This document shows positions 1 through 8,149 of a DNA stretch of 45,185 nucleotides, piece by piece. The translations under genes were made by a program, and so were the position numbers. Under the pieces are notes generated by a model. The model was not told the DNA's origin and made no database searches. It saw nothing but the letters and a program-made list of their open reading frames with translations. This DNA is from CAZGUG01 sp964625335 (lineage in GTDB: Bacteria > Bacillota > Clostridia > Ch29), in contig CAZVBE010000018.1 in NCBI GenBank assembly GCA_964625335.1, forward strand, positions 1-45,185, given 5' to 3'. Within the stretch, counting starts at the first letter, position 1. The number at the start of each line of letters is the position of its first letter.

Positions 1-50
1 TTTAATGGAGACCATCTTAGCATAGTTTGCCAATTTGGCACAGTCTCCCG

Positions 51-82
51 TCCCTGTGCTTCCTGTGCTTCCCTGTGCTTCA
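51..82. repeat. Short tandem repeat, CCTGTGCTT units
   Basis: Three imperfect head-to-tail copies of a CCTGTGCTT unit lie just downstream of the EamA gene (which runs leftward). No gene is visible in bases 1-113. The repeat is short and may be no more than slippage; no function is proposed. Confidence 0.4.
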
Positions 83-113
83 TGTGAATGCTTCGTGTTT
101 CGCTTCCCGGTGC

Positions 114-1028
114 TTAATTGGCCCCGGTTTTTTTGATTCCTGCCGAATGAGTGGCGATGCCACTCCTTTTTCTTGTACCCATGGATTTAAACTCTGCCGC
201 TATCATGCCTGCCAAAATAAGGGCGCAGCCGGTAAACTGCCTGAAGGTAAGCAGTTCACCCAGCAGAATAAATGCGAAAGCAAGTGCAAAAACCGGTTCT
301 CCTATAAAGATAAGTGCTGTATGAGTGGGGCTGGTATACTTTTGCGCTACGTTCTGCACCAAGAAGGCATAGGTTGTTGCAAGCAGCGAGGTGACAAGCA
401 GTGCGAGCCAGACATTTGGCCTGTACGGAATAATTGGCTGTTCAAGGATGAAAGTAAACAAAACGCTTGCTGCCGCCACCGTACCAACTTCAACGGTGGC
501 CAGCAGCATCGGGTCGGAGAGCCGTGTATACCGGTCTATAAAAATAATCTGAAGCGCAAAGAAAAAAGTACACATGAACGAATATACATCGCCTATGTTA
601 AGTGCAAAGCTGTCCCCAAGGGTGAGAAGGCCAAGGCCGGACATCGCGAGAAGCACACCCAATACCGCAGCCGGCTGCGGCCATTTTTTCAAATACATTG
701 CGGAAATCACAGGTACGATAACCGCGCTAAACCCCACAATAAAAGCAGCATTGGAAGCGGTGGTATAATTAAGTCCCACCGTTTGAAATGCATATCCTCC
801 AAAAAGCATAAGCCCGAGTATTACCCCATTTCTAAGGGTTACTCTGTCAAGGCCCGGGAGCTTTTTGTAAGAGAACAGCGCAAGGAAAATAGCCGCTATC
901 CCAAATCTCAGGCTTAAGAAATTATAGGTCTGTATATGCTGTATTGCATCCTTGATTAATACAAAGGTAGATCCCCAGATAATTACCACTGTTAATAAAG
1001 CAATGTCCGCCTTAAGCTGTTTTTGCAT
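114..1028 (-). CDS. EamA-family (DMT) metabolite transporter
   Basis: A 304-residue, very hydrophobic protein with about ten predicted membrane helices and the two-fold EamA repeat of the drug/metabolite transporter superfamily. The N-terminus carries the typical WGSTFVLIKDA segment and the second half the typical HTALIFIGEPVFALAFAFILLGE-like helix with its conserved glutamate-proline. It is probably an inner-membrane exporter of an amino acid or other small metabolite; the substrate cannot be read from sequence. I chose the ATG at 1028 because GGAGA lies eight bases upstream and family members start close to here; the frame stays open 69 bases further upstream. It is monocistronic and divergent from the patatin gene. 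A second EamA gene is at 32292. Confidence 0.85.
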   Translation of the reverse strand: MQKQLKADIALLTVVIIWGSTFVLIKDAIQHIQTYNFLSLRFGIAAIFLALFSYKKLPGLDRVTLRNGVILGLMLFGGYAFQTVGLNYTTASNAAFIVGFSAVIVPVISAMYLKKWPQPAAVLGVLLAMSGLGLLTLGDSFALNIGDVYSFMCTFFFALQIIFIDRYTRLSDPMLLATVEVGTVAAASVLFTFILEQPIIPYRPNVWLALLVTSLLATTYAFLVQNVAQKYTSPTHTALIFIGEPVFALAFAFILLGELLTFRQFTGCALILAGMIAAEFKSMGTRKRSGIATHSAGIKKTGAN

Positions 1029-1112
1029 CTGCTCATCTCCAATTTCTTCTAAAGCACCGGCAACGGTTCTTTTTGTATTTTCGCCATCACTTGACAATTG
1101 ACCATATCGAAT

Positions 1113-1140
1113 ATTATAACATTTTTAAATACTATTTCAA
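1113..1140 (-). promoter_or_regulatory. Predicted sigma-A promoter of the EamA gene
   Basis: Read on the minus strand there is TTGAAA, a 16-base spacer and a perfect TATAAT, followed about 85 bases later by the ATG at 1028. This is a sequence match only. Confidence 0.55.
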
Positions 1141-1189
1141 CAATTACTCACTTTATTACGGACAGAAAAATACTATGGTAGTAAAGCAA

Positions 1190-1251
1190 ACACTGGTGAT
1201 TAGCGACCGTTAAAGCCGGGGCGTAAAAATACGGACGCTTACATCGAGTGT
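1190..1251 (+). other. Possible structured leader upstream of the patatin gene
   Basis: ACACT at 1190-1194 pairs with AGTGT at 1247-1251 and an inner GCGT (1221-1224) pairs with ACGC (1234-1237), so the stretch could fold into a closed multi-branch element 65 bases before the patatin start. I do not recognise a known riboswitch and the pairs are short. Confidence 0.2.
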
Positions 1252-1315
1252 AAAGTGAGCATTCATAGGCGGAGCGGCAAAGTGTTGCTGATAAAAGAAT
1301 TAAGGGGGAAAACAT

Positions 1316-2254
1316 ATGGCTCTCGGACTTGCATTATCTGGGGGAGGCATCCGTGGCGCATCACATATAGGCGCCCTCAGGGCGTTGGAAGAAGCGGGGT
1401 TAAGGCCGGACATGATAGCGGGTGCCAGCGCAGGCAGTATTGTTGCTTCACTGTATGCAACCGGCATGCCTTTAGACAGTATGGAGGAAGTTTTTTTTAG
1501 GTATGCTCCATACATACTTGATTTTGATATAACCGGAGCCTTTGGTACGGTACTGCGCCTCTGCGGTCTTTTAAGGGGCAGGCCGGTACTGGACGGGCTT
1601 ATTAAGGGCAAAAACGCCGAAAAAATCATGAACAGCCTGACCGGGGACAAAAAAATGTTCCAAGCCGATATCCCGCTGGCGATAACGGCGACCGATATAA
1701 ATGACGGGACCGCAATAGTATTTGCTTCGAGGAGGTTGAGCGGTCAAAACCCGGGAAATATGGTATGCTGCAGCAGAGCTTTGATTAGCGAAGCTGTCAG
1801 GGCGAGCATCGCCATACCTGTAGTATTCAAACCTAAGGCATTGGAGGTAGAAGGAAAACAAAGAAGGCTTGTGGACGGAGGAGTTGCAAACAACCTGCCG
1901 GTTGATGTTCTGAGGATGATGGGAGCCCGCAAAATAATAGGAATTAACCTGGGATACAGCGGCCAGAGGCAGGAGCAGGTGGACAATATACTGGAGATTG
2001 GAAGCCAGACCATAGACATTATGATGTACCACATAACAAAATTAAGAACCGGCAGGGAAAACGTTGTGGAACTTGTATACAACGGGCGCTCCACAATATA
2101 CCCGCTTGTATTAAACCATGAAACGGTGGTGGTTAACCCCCATATTTATGATGTTTCGCTGTTTGATATGGGGAAGATTGCAGACTGCATAGAAAGGGGT
2201 TATGCCGCAGCCAAAGCACGGCTGCCCGAAATAAGAAGGATACTGAAAATTTAA
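1316..2254 (+). CDS. Patatin-like phospholipase family protein
   Basis: A 312-residue cytoplasmic acyl hydrolase of the bacterial patatin (RssA/YchK-like) family. The oxyanion-hole motif GGGIRG occurs at about residues 9-14, the nucleophile elbow GASAGS at about 41-46 (catalytic serine) and the catalytic aspartate in a VDGG motif at about residue 184-187, so the Ser-Asp dyad is complete. Family members hydrolyse phospholipid or lysophospholipid acyl esters; the natural substrate here is unknown. The ATG at 1316 has AGGGGG eight bases upstream. It is the first gene of a plus-strand group, followed 78 bases later by the D-glutamate-cyclase-like gene, which appears to have its own promoter. Confidence 0.9.
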   Translation: MALGLALSGGGIRGASHIGALRALEEAGLRPDMIAGASAGSIVASLYATGMPLDSMEEVFFRYAPYILDFDITGAFGTVLRLCGLLRGRPVLDGLIKGKNAEKIMNSLTGDKKMFQADIPLAITATDINDGTAIVFASRRLSGQNPGNMVCCSRALISEAVRASIAIPVVFKPKALEVEGKQRRLVDGGVANNLPVDVLRMMGARKIIGINLGYSGQRQEQVDNILEIGSQTIDIMMYHITKLRTGRENVVELVYNGRSTIYPLVLNHETVVVNPHIYDVSLFDMGKIADCIERGYAAAKARLPEIRRILKI

Positions 2255-2268
2255 TAATATGTCAAAGG

Positions 2269-2297
2269 TTGTCCTTTGGGGCTTTAAATTGTATAAT
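2269..2297 (+). promoter_or_regulatory. Predicted sigma-A promoter of the D-glutamate-cyclase-like gene
   Basis: TTGTCC, a 17-base spacer and a perfect TATAAT. The start of transcription would be about 2304. This argues that translation starts at 2333 or 2336 rather than at the TTG at 2315. The -35 overlaps a small hairpin (CAAAGG at 2263 with CCTTTG at 2273) that may weakly end the patatin transcript. Confidence 0.65.
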
Positions 2298-2332
2298 GTA
2301 ACGGGAGATTCTACTTGAAGAAGGAGTGCATT

Positions 2333-3217
2333 TTGGTGAGGGACAGTATTGACAAAATAGAACGGATAATTACCGAGGACAAGACCGGCAGAGGGATAAA
2401 GGACCTTGTAATATACGGAGACATGGAAAAGGCAGCCCTGTCGCTGCTAAACAGCGGAGAAACCGTTTTTATCACCACCGGGCTGTATATCAACGACCGG
2501 GCGGTTGGCACCGATGGACCGTCGGGGGCTATTGCGCTGGCAACGGCACTTCACAAACTTGGCAAGAATGCTGTGCTGGTAGAGGACGGGCCAAGCAAAC
2601 CAATAATACAGTGCGCTCTTGACACAGTGGGATTGGATATCCCGATGGTGCTCTTCCCGATAAGCGGCAGAGAGGCCTTTGCAGAGGAACTGATTAAGGA
2701 ATACAGGCCTTCCCATATAATAGCAATTGAGCGGACAGGCCCCGCCAGAGACGGCAAATACTATGACGTTAAGGGACAGGCCATTGCCAGGGAAATAGGG
2801 CATATGGACATACTTTTCCGGGAGGCCGGTGCGAAGGGCATTGCCACCATAGGCATAGGTGACGAGGGAAACGAGATTGGTATGGGCAAGATTTACGACC
2901 AAGTGGTTAGGGCTATACCCCATGGAGAGATAATCGCCTGCACCATTCCCACCGATTACCTGGTTGTAAGCGGTATCGCAAACTGGGCAGCCCACGGTAT
3001 ATGTGCGTGCATGTCTTTGCTGACCTGCAGAAGTTTGGTTATAAAAGAGGAAGACGAAAGACGTCTGCTTGAGGAGCTGGTTAGATGCGGCGCTGTTGAT
3101 GCTTATACGAAGAAAAAAGAAGTTACGGTAGACTCTCTAAAGGCCGAGGACTATTTTGACGTAGTGAACAGGCTGCGCGGGATAGTGGAAGAACATTTAA
3201 GGAAGTGCCAAAAGTGA
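2333..3217 (+). CDS. D-glutamate cyclase-like protein (DUF4392)
   Basis: A roughly 294-residue cytoplasmic protein that resembles the C-terminal domain of mammalian D-glutamate cyclase (DUF4392 family), which dehydrates D-glutamate to 5-oxo-D-proline. Family-like landmarks are the TTGLYIND and GTDGPSGAIALA region near residues 49-72, an IAIERTGPARDGKYYD segment in the middle and a GIGDEGNEIGMG segment near 180-190. Activity in bacteria is inferred from family only. Starts are ambiguous: TTG at 2333 (six bases after AAGGAG) or GTG at 2336; a further TTG at 2315 would put the ribosome site at the predicted transcription start and is less likely. Its stop overlaps the start of the ABC exporter in a GTGA arrangement, so the two are translationally coupled. 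Confidence 0.75.
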   Translation: MVRDSIDKIERIITEDKTGRGIKDLVIYGDMEKAALSLLNSGETVFITTGLYINDRAVGTDGPSGAIALATALHKLGKNAVLVEDGPSKPIIQCALDTVGLDIPMVLFPISGREAFAEELIKEYRPSHIIAIERTGPARDGKYYDVKGQAIAREIGHMDILFREAGAKGIATIGIGDEGNEIGMGKIYDQVVRAIPHGEIIACTIPTDYLVVSGIANWAAHGICACMSLLTCRSLVIKEEDERRLLEELVRCGAVDAYTKKKEVTVDSLKAEDYFDVVNRLRGIVEEHLRKCQK

Positions 3218-4950
3218 TAAAGAGATTTGTAAGATACTACATACCCCATTGGCCTTTGCTGGCAGCGGACCTTTTCTCGGTTTTGGTTTTTTCGGCCCTT
3301 GCATTGCTTTTACCAATTCTTTTAAGCGTATTCATTGATGAAATAATCCCTGCAAAGGACTTGCAGGGCATAATAAATTTAACAATATTTCTGATGATAA
3401 TGTTCCTTGTCAAATCCCTGTTCCGGTTCGGCCAGGCTTACTGCGGCCATATTCTTGCCCACAGGATAGAACGGGATATGAGAAGGGATTTTTTTTATCA
3501 TTTACAGAAGTTATCCTTTGGGTTCTTTGACGAAAGAAAGACCGGAGACATAATGTCAAGAGTCACCAACGACATATCCAAAGTCAATGAGATGACAAAT
3601 CACGCGCCCGAAGACATATTCTCCTCGTTTCTGATGATAACGGGATCCTTTTTATTCCTTATAACGATAAATGTTAAGCTTACCCTTATCACGTTCCTGC
3701 CGGTGCCGATACTGTTCTTGTTTTCGGTTAAATACGGCGCCAGGATGTTTAAGGGCTTTAGAAACGTCAACAGAGCGATGTCCGAGATAAACCACCGACT
3801 GGAGAATACAATAGCAGGAATACGGGTTGTCCAGTCATTTACAATGGAGGAATACGAAAAGGGCAGGTTTGACAGGGATAATGAATATTACTACGAGTCA
3901 AGCGCAGGTGTAATGAAGCACCTCGGGGTTTTTCTTTCCACAACCATATTCATAGAAGATATTACGCTGTTGCTTGTTATAGCCTCGGGAGGTTATTTCA
4001 TTTATACAGGGACACTTACGGTTGGGGAACTGGTGGCCTTCATGTTTTATGTTAAGATTTTCGTTGAGCCGATAGTGCGGCTTGCACGGCTTAACGAGCA
4101 TATCCAAAGGGCTCTTTCGGGGCTGGAAAGGTTCTACGAATTCATTGATACCCGGCCCGACATTAAGGACAGGACCGGTGCCGCCGCACTGAAACAGGTC
4201 AGGGGACAGGTCGAGTTTAGGGAGGTAACCTTTAGCTACAACGAGGACACAACGGTTCTCAGGGACTTTAGTCTCATGGTGGAAGCAGGGGATATAATAG
4301 CACTGGTAGGCCCTTCGGGGGTGGGCAAGTCAACCCTGTGCAGCCTGATACCCAGGTTTTACGATATAGACGGAGGCGCTATCCTGATCGATGATACAGA
4401 CATAAGAGACATTAAACTGAAGTTGTTAAGGGAGAATATTGGTATAGTCCAGCAGGATGTTTTCCTGTTCACCGGAAGCGTGCGGGAAAACATTGCCTAC
4501 GGCAGGCCGGATGCAACCGATGCGGAGATTATAGACGCAGCAAAAAATGCCAACGCCCACGGGTTTATCATGCAGTTGCCCAATGGGTATGATACGGGAG
4601 TGGGCGAAAAGGGCGTTAAGCTGTCGGGAGGCCAGAAGCAGAGGATATCCATCGCACGGGTATTTCTAAAGAACCCACCGATACTGATACTGGATGAGGC
4701 AACCTCATCTCTGGACAATACCAGTGAAAAGATTATACAGGATTCCCTTGAAAGGCTTGCCAAAAACAGGACAACCTTTGTTATAGCCCACAGGCTGAGC
4801 ACCATACAGCATGCAAGGGAGATAATAGTCATGTCGGAAGAAGGTATCGAGGAGAAGGGGACCCACAGCGAGCTGCTGCGAAGGGGAGGGCTTTACGCAA
4901 GGCTGTACAATGCGCAGTTTGACGGGCGCATGCCCGAGGTGGTCAAATAA
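3214..4950 (+). CDS. ABC exporter, fused membrane and ATPase domains
   Basis: A 578-residue half-transporter of the MsbA/LmrA/BmrA type. Residues 1-310 form six membrane helices (type IV ABC exporter fold); the ATPase domain follows, with Walker A GPSGVGKST, Q-loop near IVQQDVFLF, signature LSGGQKQR, Walker B ILILDEATSSLD and the switch histidine in IAHRLST, so it is catalytically complete. It probably works as a homodimer exporting a lipid, drug or peptide; the substrate is unknown. I prefer the GTG at 3214, which overlaps the preceding stop as GTGA with AAGGA about ten bases upstream; a GTG at 3205 sits directly on that ribosome site. It ends just before a strong bidirectional terminator. 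Confidence 0.93.
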   Translation: MIKRFVRYYIPHWPLLAADLFSVLVFSALALLLPILLSVFIDEIIPAKDLQGIINLTIFLMIMFLVKSLFRFGQAYCGHILAHRIERDMRRDFFYHLQKLSFGFFDERKTGDIMSRVTNDISKVNEMTNHAPEDIFSSFLMITGSFLFLITINVKLTLITFLPVPILFLFSVKYGARMFKGFRNVNRAMSEINHRLENTIAGIRVVQSFTMEEYEKGRFDRDNEYYYESSAGVMKHLGVFLSTTIFIEDITLLLVIASGGYFIYTGTLTVGELVAFMFYVKIFVEPIVRLARLNEHIQRALSGLERFYEFIDTRPDIKDRTGAAALKQVRGQVEFREVTFSYNEDTTVLRDFSLMVEAGDIIALVGPSGVGKSTLCSLIPRFYDIDGGAILIDDTDIRDIKLKLLRENIGIVQQDVFLFTGSVRENIAYGRPDATDAEIIDAAKNANAHGFIMQLPNGYDTGVGEKGVKLSGGQKQRISIARVFLKNPPILILDEATSSLDNTSEKIIQDSLERLAKNRTTFVIAHRLSTIQHAREIIVMSEEGIEEKGTHSELLRRGGLYARLYNAQFDGRMPEVVK

Positions 4951-4955
4951 AAACT

Positions 4956-5000
4956 ACGGCCAGGCCTGAATAACTCTATCAGTTATCCGGACCCGGCCGT
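4956..5000. terminator. Bidirectional terminator
   Basis: ACGGCC at 4956 pairs with GGCCGT at 4995, and an inner ATAACT pairs with AGTTAT around a CTATC loop, giving a long stem with a few mismatches. ATTATTT follows on the plus strand and TTTTTATTT on the minus strand. It separates the convergent ABC exporter and the BMC-linked operon that ends at 5038. Confidence 0.75.
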
Positions 5001-5037
5001 ATTATTTCCCCGGGTTAAGATTATTTAACGAAACATA

Positions 5038-5751
5038 CTAAGATTTGCTGTCATCCAATACAATAACCGCATCCACGCCTTTGCTTATCATTCCATCCTC
5101 ATACAGAATGAAGGGGTTTATATCAACCTCTCCGATTACCGGATGTTCCTGTACAAGTCGTGAAAGTGCCATCAGTACCGATACTACGGTATCCTTATTA
5201 TAATTTTTGCCCCTGGCACCCGAAAAGACCGGCGACAGCAGTGTATCGTCAATCATTTCCAAAGCGTCCCTTACCTTAATGGGAACAAGCCGCAGCGATA
5301 CATCCCGGATTATCTCCACATAAATACCACCGGTACCGAAAAGCACAACATGACCGAACTGGGGATCCTTTTTAACACCAAAGATGAGCTCCAGTCCCGG
5401 TATTAGCATCTCCTGAACTATAACGCCCCGGATACGGGCATCCGGCTTATAATGCCTGGCATTGCGCAAAACCGCTTGGTAGGCCTGCTGCAGTTCCGCT
5501 TCATTATTAATACCTACCCTGACACAACCCGCTTCGGTTTTATGTAGAATATCGGGCGACAGAACCTTCATGACCACGGGAAAACCCGTCCGACCGGCTG
5601 CCTCCAGTGCCTGGGCCAAATCCCGGCACAGCGAAGTTTCCGCCATGGGTATACCGTATTGTGTCAGCAATTGGTTTCCTTCATACTCATCCAGGGCATT
5701 TCTGCCCGAAGCAATAACTTCCTTAAGCAGTTGACCCGCCTTAAGCATCAT
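5038..5751 (-). CDS. acdB: ADP-forming acyl-CoA synthetase, beta subunit (ATP-grasp)
   Basis: A 237-residue ATP-grasp subunit matching the small subunit of two-subunit ADP-forming acetyl-CoA synthetase (ACD) of anaerobes (about 232 residues in archaea). Visible landmarks are GFPVVMKVLSPDILHKTEAGCVRVG near residues 50-72, the QEMLIPGLELIFGVKKDPQFGHVV segment and the ATP-grasp GEVDINPF near residues 212-219. With the alpha subunit it makes acid + ATP + CoA from acyl-CoA + ADP + Pi, a substrate-level phosphorylation step in the cytoplasm. The ATG at 5751 overlaps the alpha-subunit stop as ATGA, with GGGGGTGAG just upstream; a GTG at 5757 is an alternative. It is the last gene of the BMC-linked operon. 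Confidence 0.9.
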   Translation of the reverse strand: MMLKAGQLLKEVIASGRNALDEYEGNQLLTQYGIPMAETSLCRDLAQALEAAGRTGFPVVMKVLSPDILHKTEAGCVRVGINNEAELQQAYQAVLRNARHYKPDARIRGVIVQEMLIPGLELIFGVKKDPQFGHVVLFGTGGIYVEIIRDVSLRLVPIKVRDALEMIDDTLLSPVFSGARGKNYNKDTVVSVLMALSRLVQEHPVIGEVDINPFILYEDGMISKGVDAVIVLDDSKS

Positions 5752-7208
5752 AAGCACTCACCCCCGCTGTTTTGCTCTTCAAGATACTGATGGTATTTGA
5801 TCATGTTTTTGGCAGCGTTAACTGCCCTGTCCGGAGTGTCAAAGGTGCAAATGCCTGCCCGTTCCAGCGTTTCTCTTATATCCTTCACATAGTCCCCGGC
5901 CATAATAACGAAATACACCGGTTTTTCATACTTGTACCTGCTGTTGCTGTATGTATTAACTAAGGCTTGTGCCAGTTCTTTCTTTGGCAGAAAGGTGGGG
6001 ATAACCGTTATCAAAATGATGCCGCCAACCTTGTCATCCTCCAGCAGCAGCTGCAGGGATTGGGCGTGGTTTGTGACGGTTGCGGATGCCGTTATATCTG
6101 CATAGCCTTCCGGAACACATACCACGGCCATGGGCGGCAGGCTTTCTTTCAGCTTCTTTCTGGTTTCACCGGAAATACCCGGCATTTTGACGAAAGGGTA
6201 TTTGCTCACCGCATCGGTGCAGAATATGCCCGGACCCCCGGCCTGTGAAAGCACGAAAAGGTTTTCGCTTTGCGGAAGCGCCAGTTTGTCGAAAGCCTGG
6301 AGGGTATCCATCAGCTCATCAATGCTTTCCACTCGCGTGATGCCGTACTGCCTGAAGGCGGCATCATATACCCGGTCGGACCCGGCCAGAGAACCGGTAT
6401 GGGAATTGGCCGCCGAGGCGCCTTTTTCGCTGCGTCCGACCTTCAGTACAACAATGGGCTTTTTCTTTACGATTCTGGCCATTGTATCAATCAGCCTTCT
6501 TCCGTCCCTGTAACCTTCCATATACATGCCGATTACCCTGGTAGTATCGTCATGCTCCAGGTATTCCAAAAGGTCGATAAAATCCACATCGGCCATGTTC
6601 CCGATGGATATGAATTTGTTAAAACGGACAGGCAGGGCCTGCGATGCCCCAATCATCAGAATGGATGCGGCAATAGCCCCGCTTTGGGAGATAAAGCTGA
6701 CGCCTCCGCGGGGTCCGAACCGCGCCTCGGGTACGCCGGTTTCTACAAAGGTGGTATCCACCATGCTCTCATTATCGATAACTCCGATGCAGTTGGGACC
6801 AACCACCCGGATATTGTACTTTGTGGCCGTTGAAATCAGGGCTTCCTGCCGCCTTATTCCTTCCTCGGTTTTGGTTTCCCCGTAATCGGCTGCGGCACAC
6901 ACAATGGCCTTTACATCGTTTTTCTCCTGCATCCGCCGGTCCAGGTCTTCCATGACGCTAAATATCATTTTGGACGGGGTAATGAGAACCACTAGCTCAA
7001 CGGTGTCTTTAATTTCAGAAAGGCGGGCATAGCTTTTGAGCCCAAGGATCTCTTTTTCACCAGGGTTTACCGGGTATATTTTTTTGGGATATTTTTTACG
7101 GATCAGGTTTTGTAATATGACATAGCCCGCCTTTGCCGGATTGCCGGAGGCGCCTACTATGGCTATATTTTCCGGTTTAAACAGCGCTTCCAAATTATTC
7201 TGGTTCAT
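5748..7208 (-). CDS. acdA: ADP-forming acyl-CoA synthetase, alpha subunit
   Basis: A 486-residue subunit, close to the roughly 460 residues usual for split ACD alpha chains. It begins with a CoA-binding Rossmann domain (FKPENIAIVGASGNPAKAGY, residues 10-29), continues with the succinyl-CoA-ligase-like domains (GPRGGVSFISQSGAIAAS) and carries the phospho-histidine motif ANSHTGSLAGSD. Known ACDs act on acetyl-, branched or aryl-CoA; which acyl-CoA is used here is not evident. The ATG at 7208 has a strong AGGAGG; a longer frame upstream lacks one. It lies 26 bases after the ferredoxin oxidoreductase beta gene and overlaps the ACD beta gene by four bases, which fits direct use of the acyl-CoA made by that oxidoreductase. 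Confidence 0.92.
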   Translation of the reverse strand: MNQNNLEALFKPENIAIVGASGNPAKAGYVILQNLIRKKYPKKIYPVNPGEKEILGLKSYARLSEIKDTVELVVLITPSKMIFSVMEDLDRRMQEKNDVKAIVCAAADYGETKTEEGIRRQEALISTATKYNIRVVGPNCIGVIDNESMVDTTFVETGVPEARFGPRGGVSFISQSGAIAASILMIGASQALPVRFNKFISIGNMADVDFIDLLEYLEHDDTTRVIGMYMEGYRDGRRLIDTMARIVKKKPIVVLKVGRSEKGASAANSHTGSLAGSDRVYDAAFRQYGITRVESIDELMDTLQAFDKLALPQSENLFVLSQAGGPGIFCTDAVSKYPFVKMPGISGETRKKLKESLPPMAVVCVPEGYADITASATVTNHAQSLQLLLEDDKVGGIILITVIPTFLPKKELAQALVNTYSNSRYKYEKPVYFVIMAGDYVKDIRETLERAGICTFDTPDRAVNAAKNMIKYHQYLEEQNSGGECL

Positions 7209-7234
7209 ATAATCCTCCTTACCTGCCGAATGCC

Positions 7235-8137
7235 TTACAGAGCGCATAGACTTTTAAGCCTGTTCCACTTTTCGTCTGTTGTCCGCTGCAGCTCTGCAAT
7301 CTCTTCTTCTGATAGGTGGGAGAATTTTTTGCATTTTTTCAGAAATTCTCTGACGGAAATTGGGTTTTTGGGTGTCACATTTATCCTGAATTTTCCGTTT
7401 TCCACCTCATAGAGCGGGGCAAAATTGCTTTCTACTGCCATGCGCGCTGTTTTAATGCTTTCTTCGGCTTTGATGCCCCAGCCGGTGACACATGGGTTAT
7501 AGACATGTATGTAGGCAAGGCCGTCCTTTACTTTCATGGCTTTTTCGACTTTTTTGACCATATCCGGTATATACGCCGGGTTGGCCGTTGCCATGTAGGG
7601 AATATCATGCATTGCCATTATCATGGGAAAATCCTTCTTATGCTGTTTTTTGCCTCCCTTACCGTCACTGCCGACAGGGGTTGTGCTGGTCCATGCCCCT
7701 TTGGTGGTGGAAGCGCTTCTTTGATAGCCGGTGTTCATATAACCCTCGTTGTCATAACAGATGTATATGATTTTGTCACCGCGCTCGGCAGCGCCCGAAA
7801 GACACTGAAAGCCTGCATCCACCGTGGCGCCGTCCCCTGCAAAGGCAACTACGTTTACTGGCCGGCCCACCCGTTCATAGTGCAGTTTGATGCCCGCCAG
7901 CATTGAAGCGACATTGTCAAGAAGCGGGAAGAATACGGGTATTTTACATCCTGATTTTTTATCCCAGCCAACCACGCCTACTCCGCCCATGCATCCGGGG
8001 GGTATGGCCAATATGGTATCCGGCCCCAGCACTCTAAGGACGGTACGAAGGGTAAGCTCGACATTACATCCGACGCATGCCGATATACCCGGCGATACTA
8101 GTTCCTGTCCGGCTGCCAGTTTATCCATTACATTCAT
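7235..8137 (-). CDS. porB: 2-oxoacid:ferredoxin oxidoreductase, beta subunit (TPP-binding)
   Basis: A 300-residue thiamine-diphosphate-binding subunit of the four-subunit (archaeal-type) pyruvate/2-oxoacid:ferredoxin oxidoreductase. The SACVGC motif near residues 19-24 begins a [4Fe-4S] site, and GDGATVDAG near 100-108 with ICYDNEGYMNTGYQRS near 127-142 forms the TPP/Mg site. The latter resembles pyruvate synthase PorB more than indolepyruvate or 2-oxoglutarate enzymes, but substrate assignment within this family from sequence is uncertain. The reaction is 2-oxoacid + CoA + oxidised ferredoxin giving acyl-CoA + CO2 + reduced ferredoxin. It has AGGAGGG seven bases before the ATG and sits twelve bases after the alpha gene. 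Confidence 0.93.
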   Translation of the reverse strand: MNVMDKLAAGQELVSPGISACVGCNVELTLRTVLRVLGPDTILAIPPGCMGGVGVVGWDKKSGCKIPVFFPLLDNVASMLAGIKLHYERVGRPVNVVAFAGDGATVDAGFQCLSGAAERGDKIIYICYDNEGYMNTGYQRSASTTKGAWTSTTPVGSDGKGGKKQHKKDFPMIMAMHDIPYMATANPAYIPDMVKKVEKAMKVKDGLAYIHVYNPCVTGWGIKAEESIKTARMAVESNFAPLYEVENGKFRINVTPKNPISVREFLKKCKKFSHLSEEEIAELQRTTDEKWNRLKSLCAL

Positions 8138-8149
8138 TATTATCCCTCC

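Noticed and set aside
27..917. Long plus-strand frame of 296 codons
   Set aside because: It lies antisense to the EamA gene, is rich in Cys, Arg and Lys without any domain pattern, and has no ribosome site. It is a shadow of the real gene.
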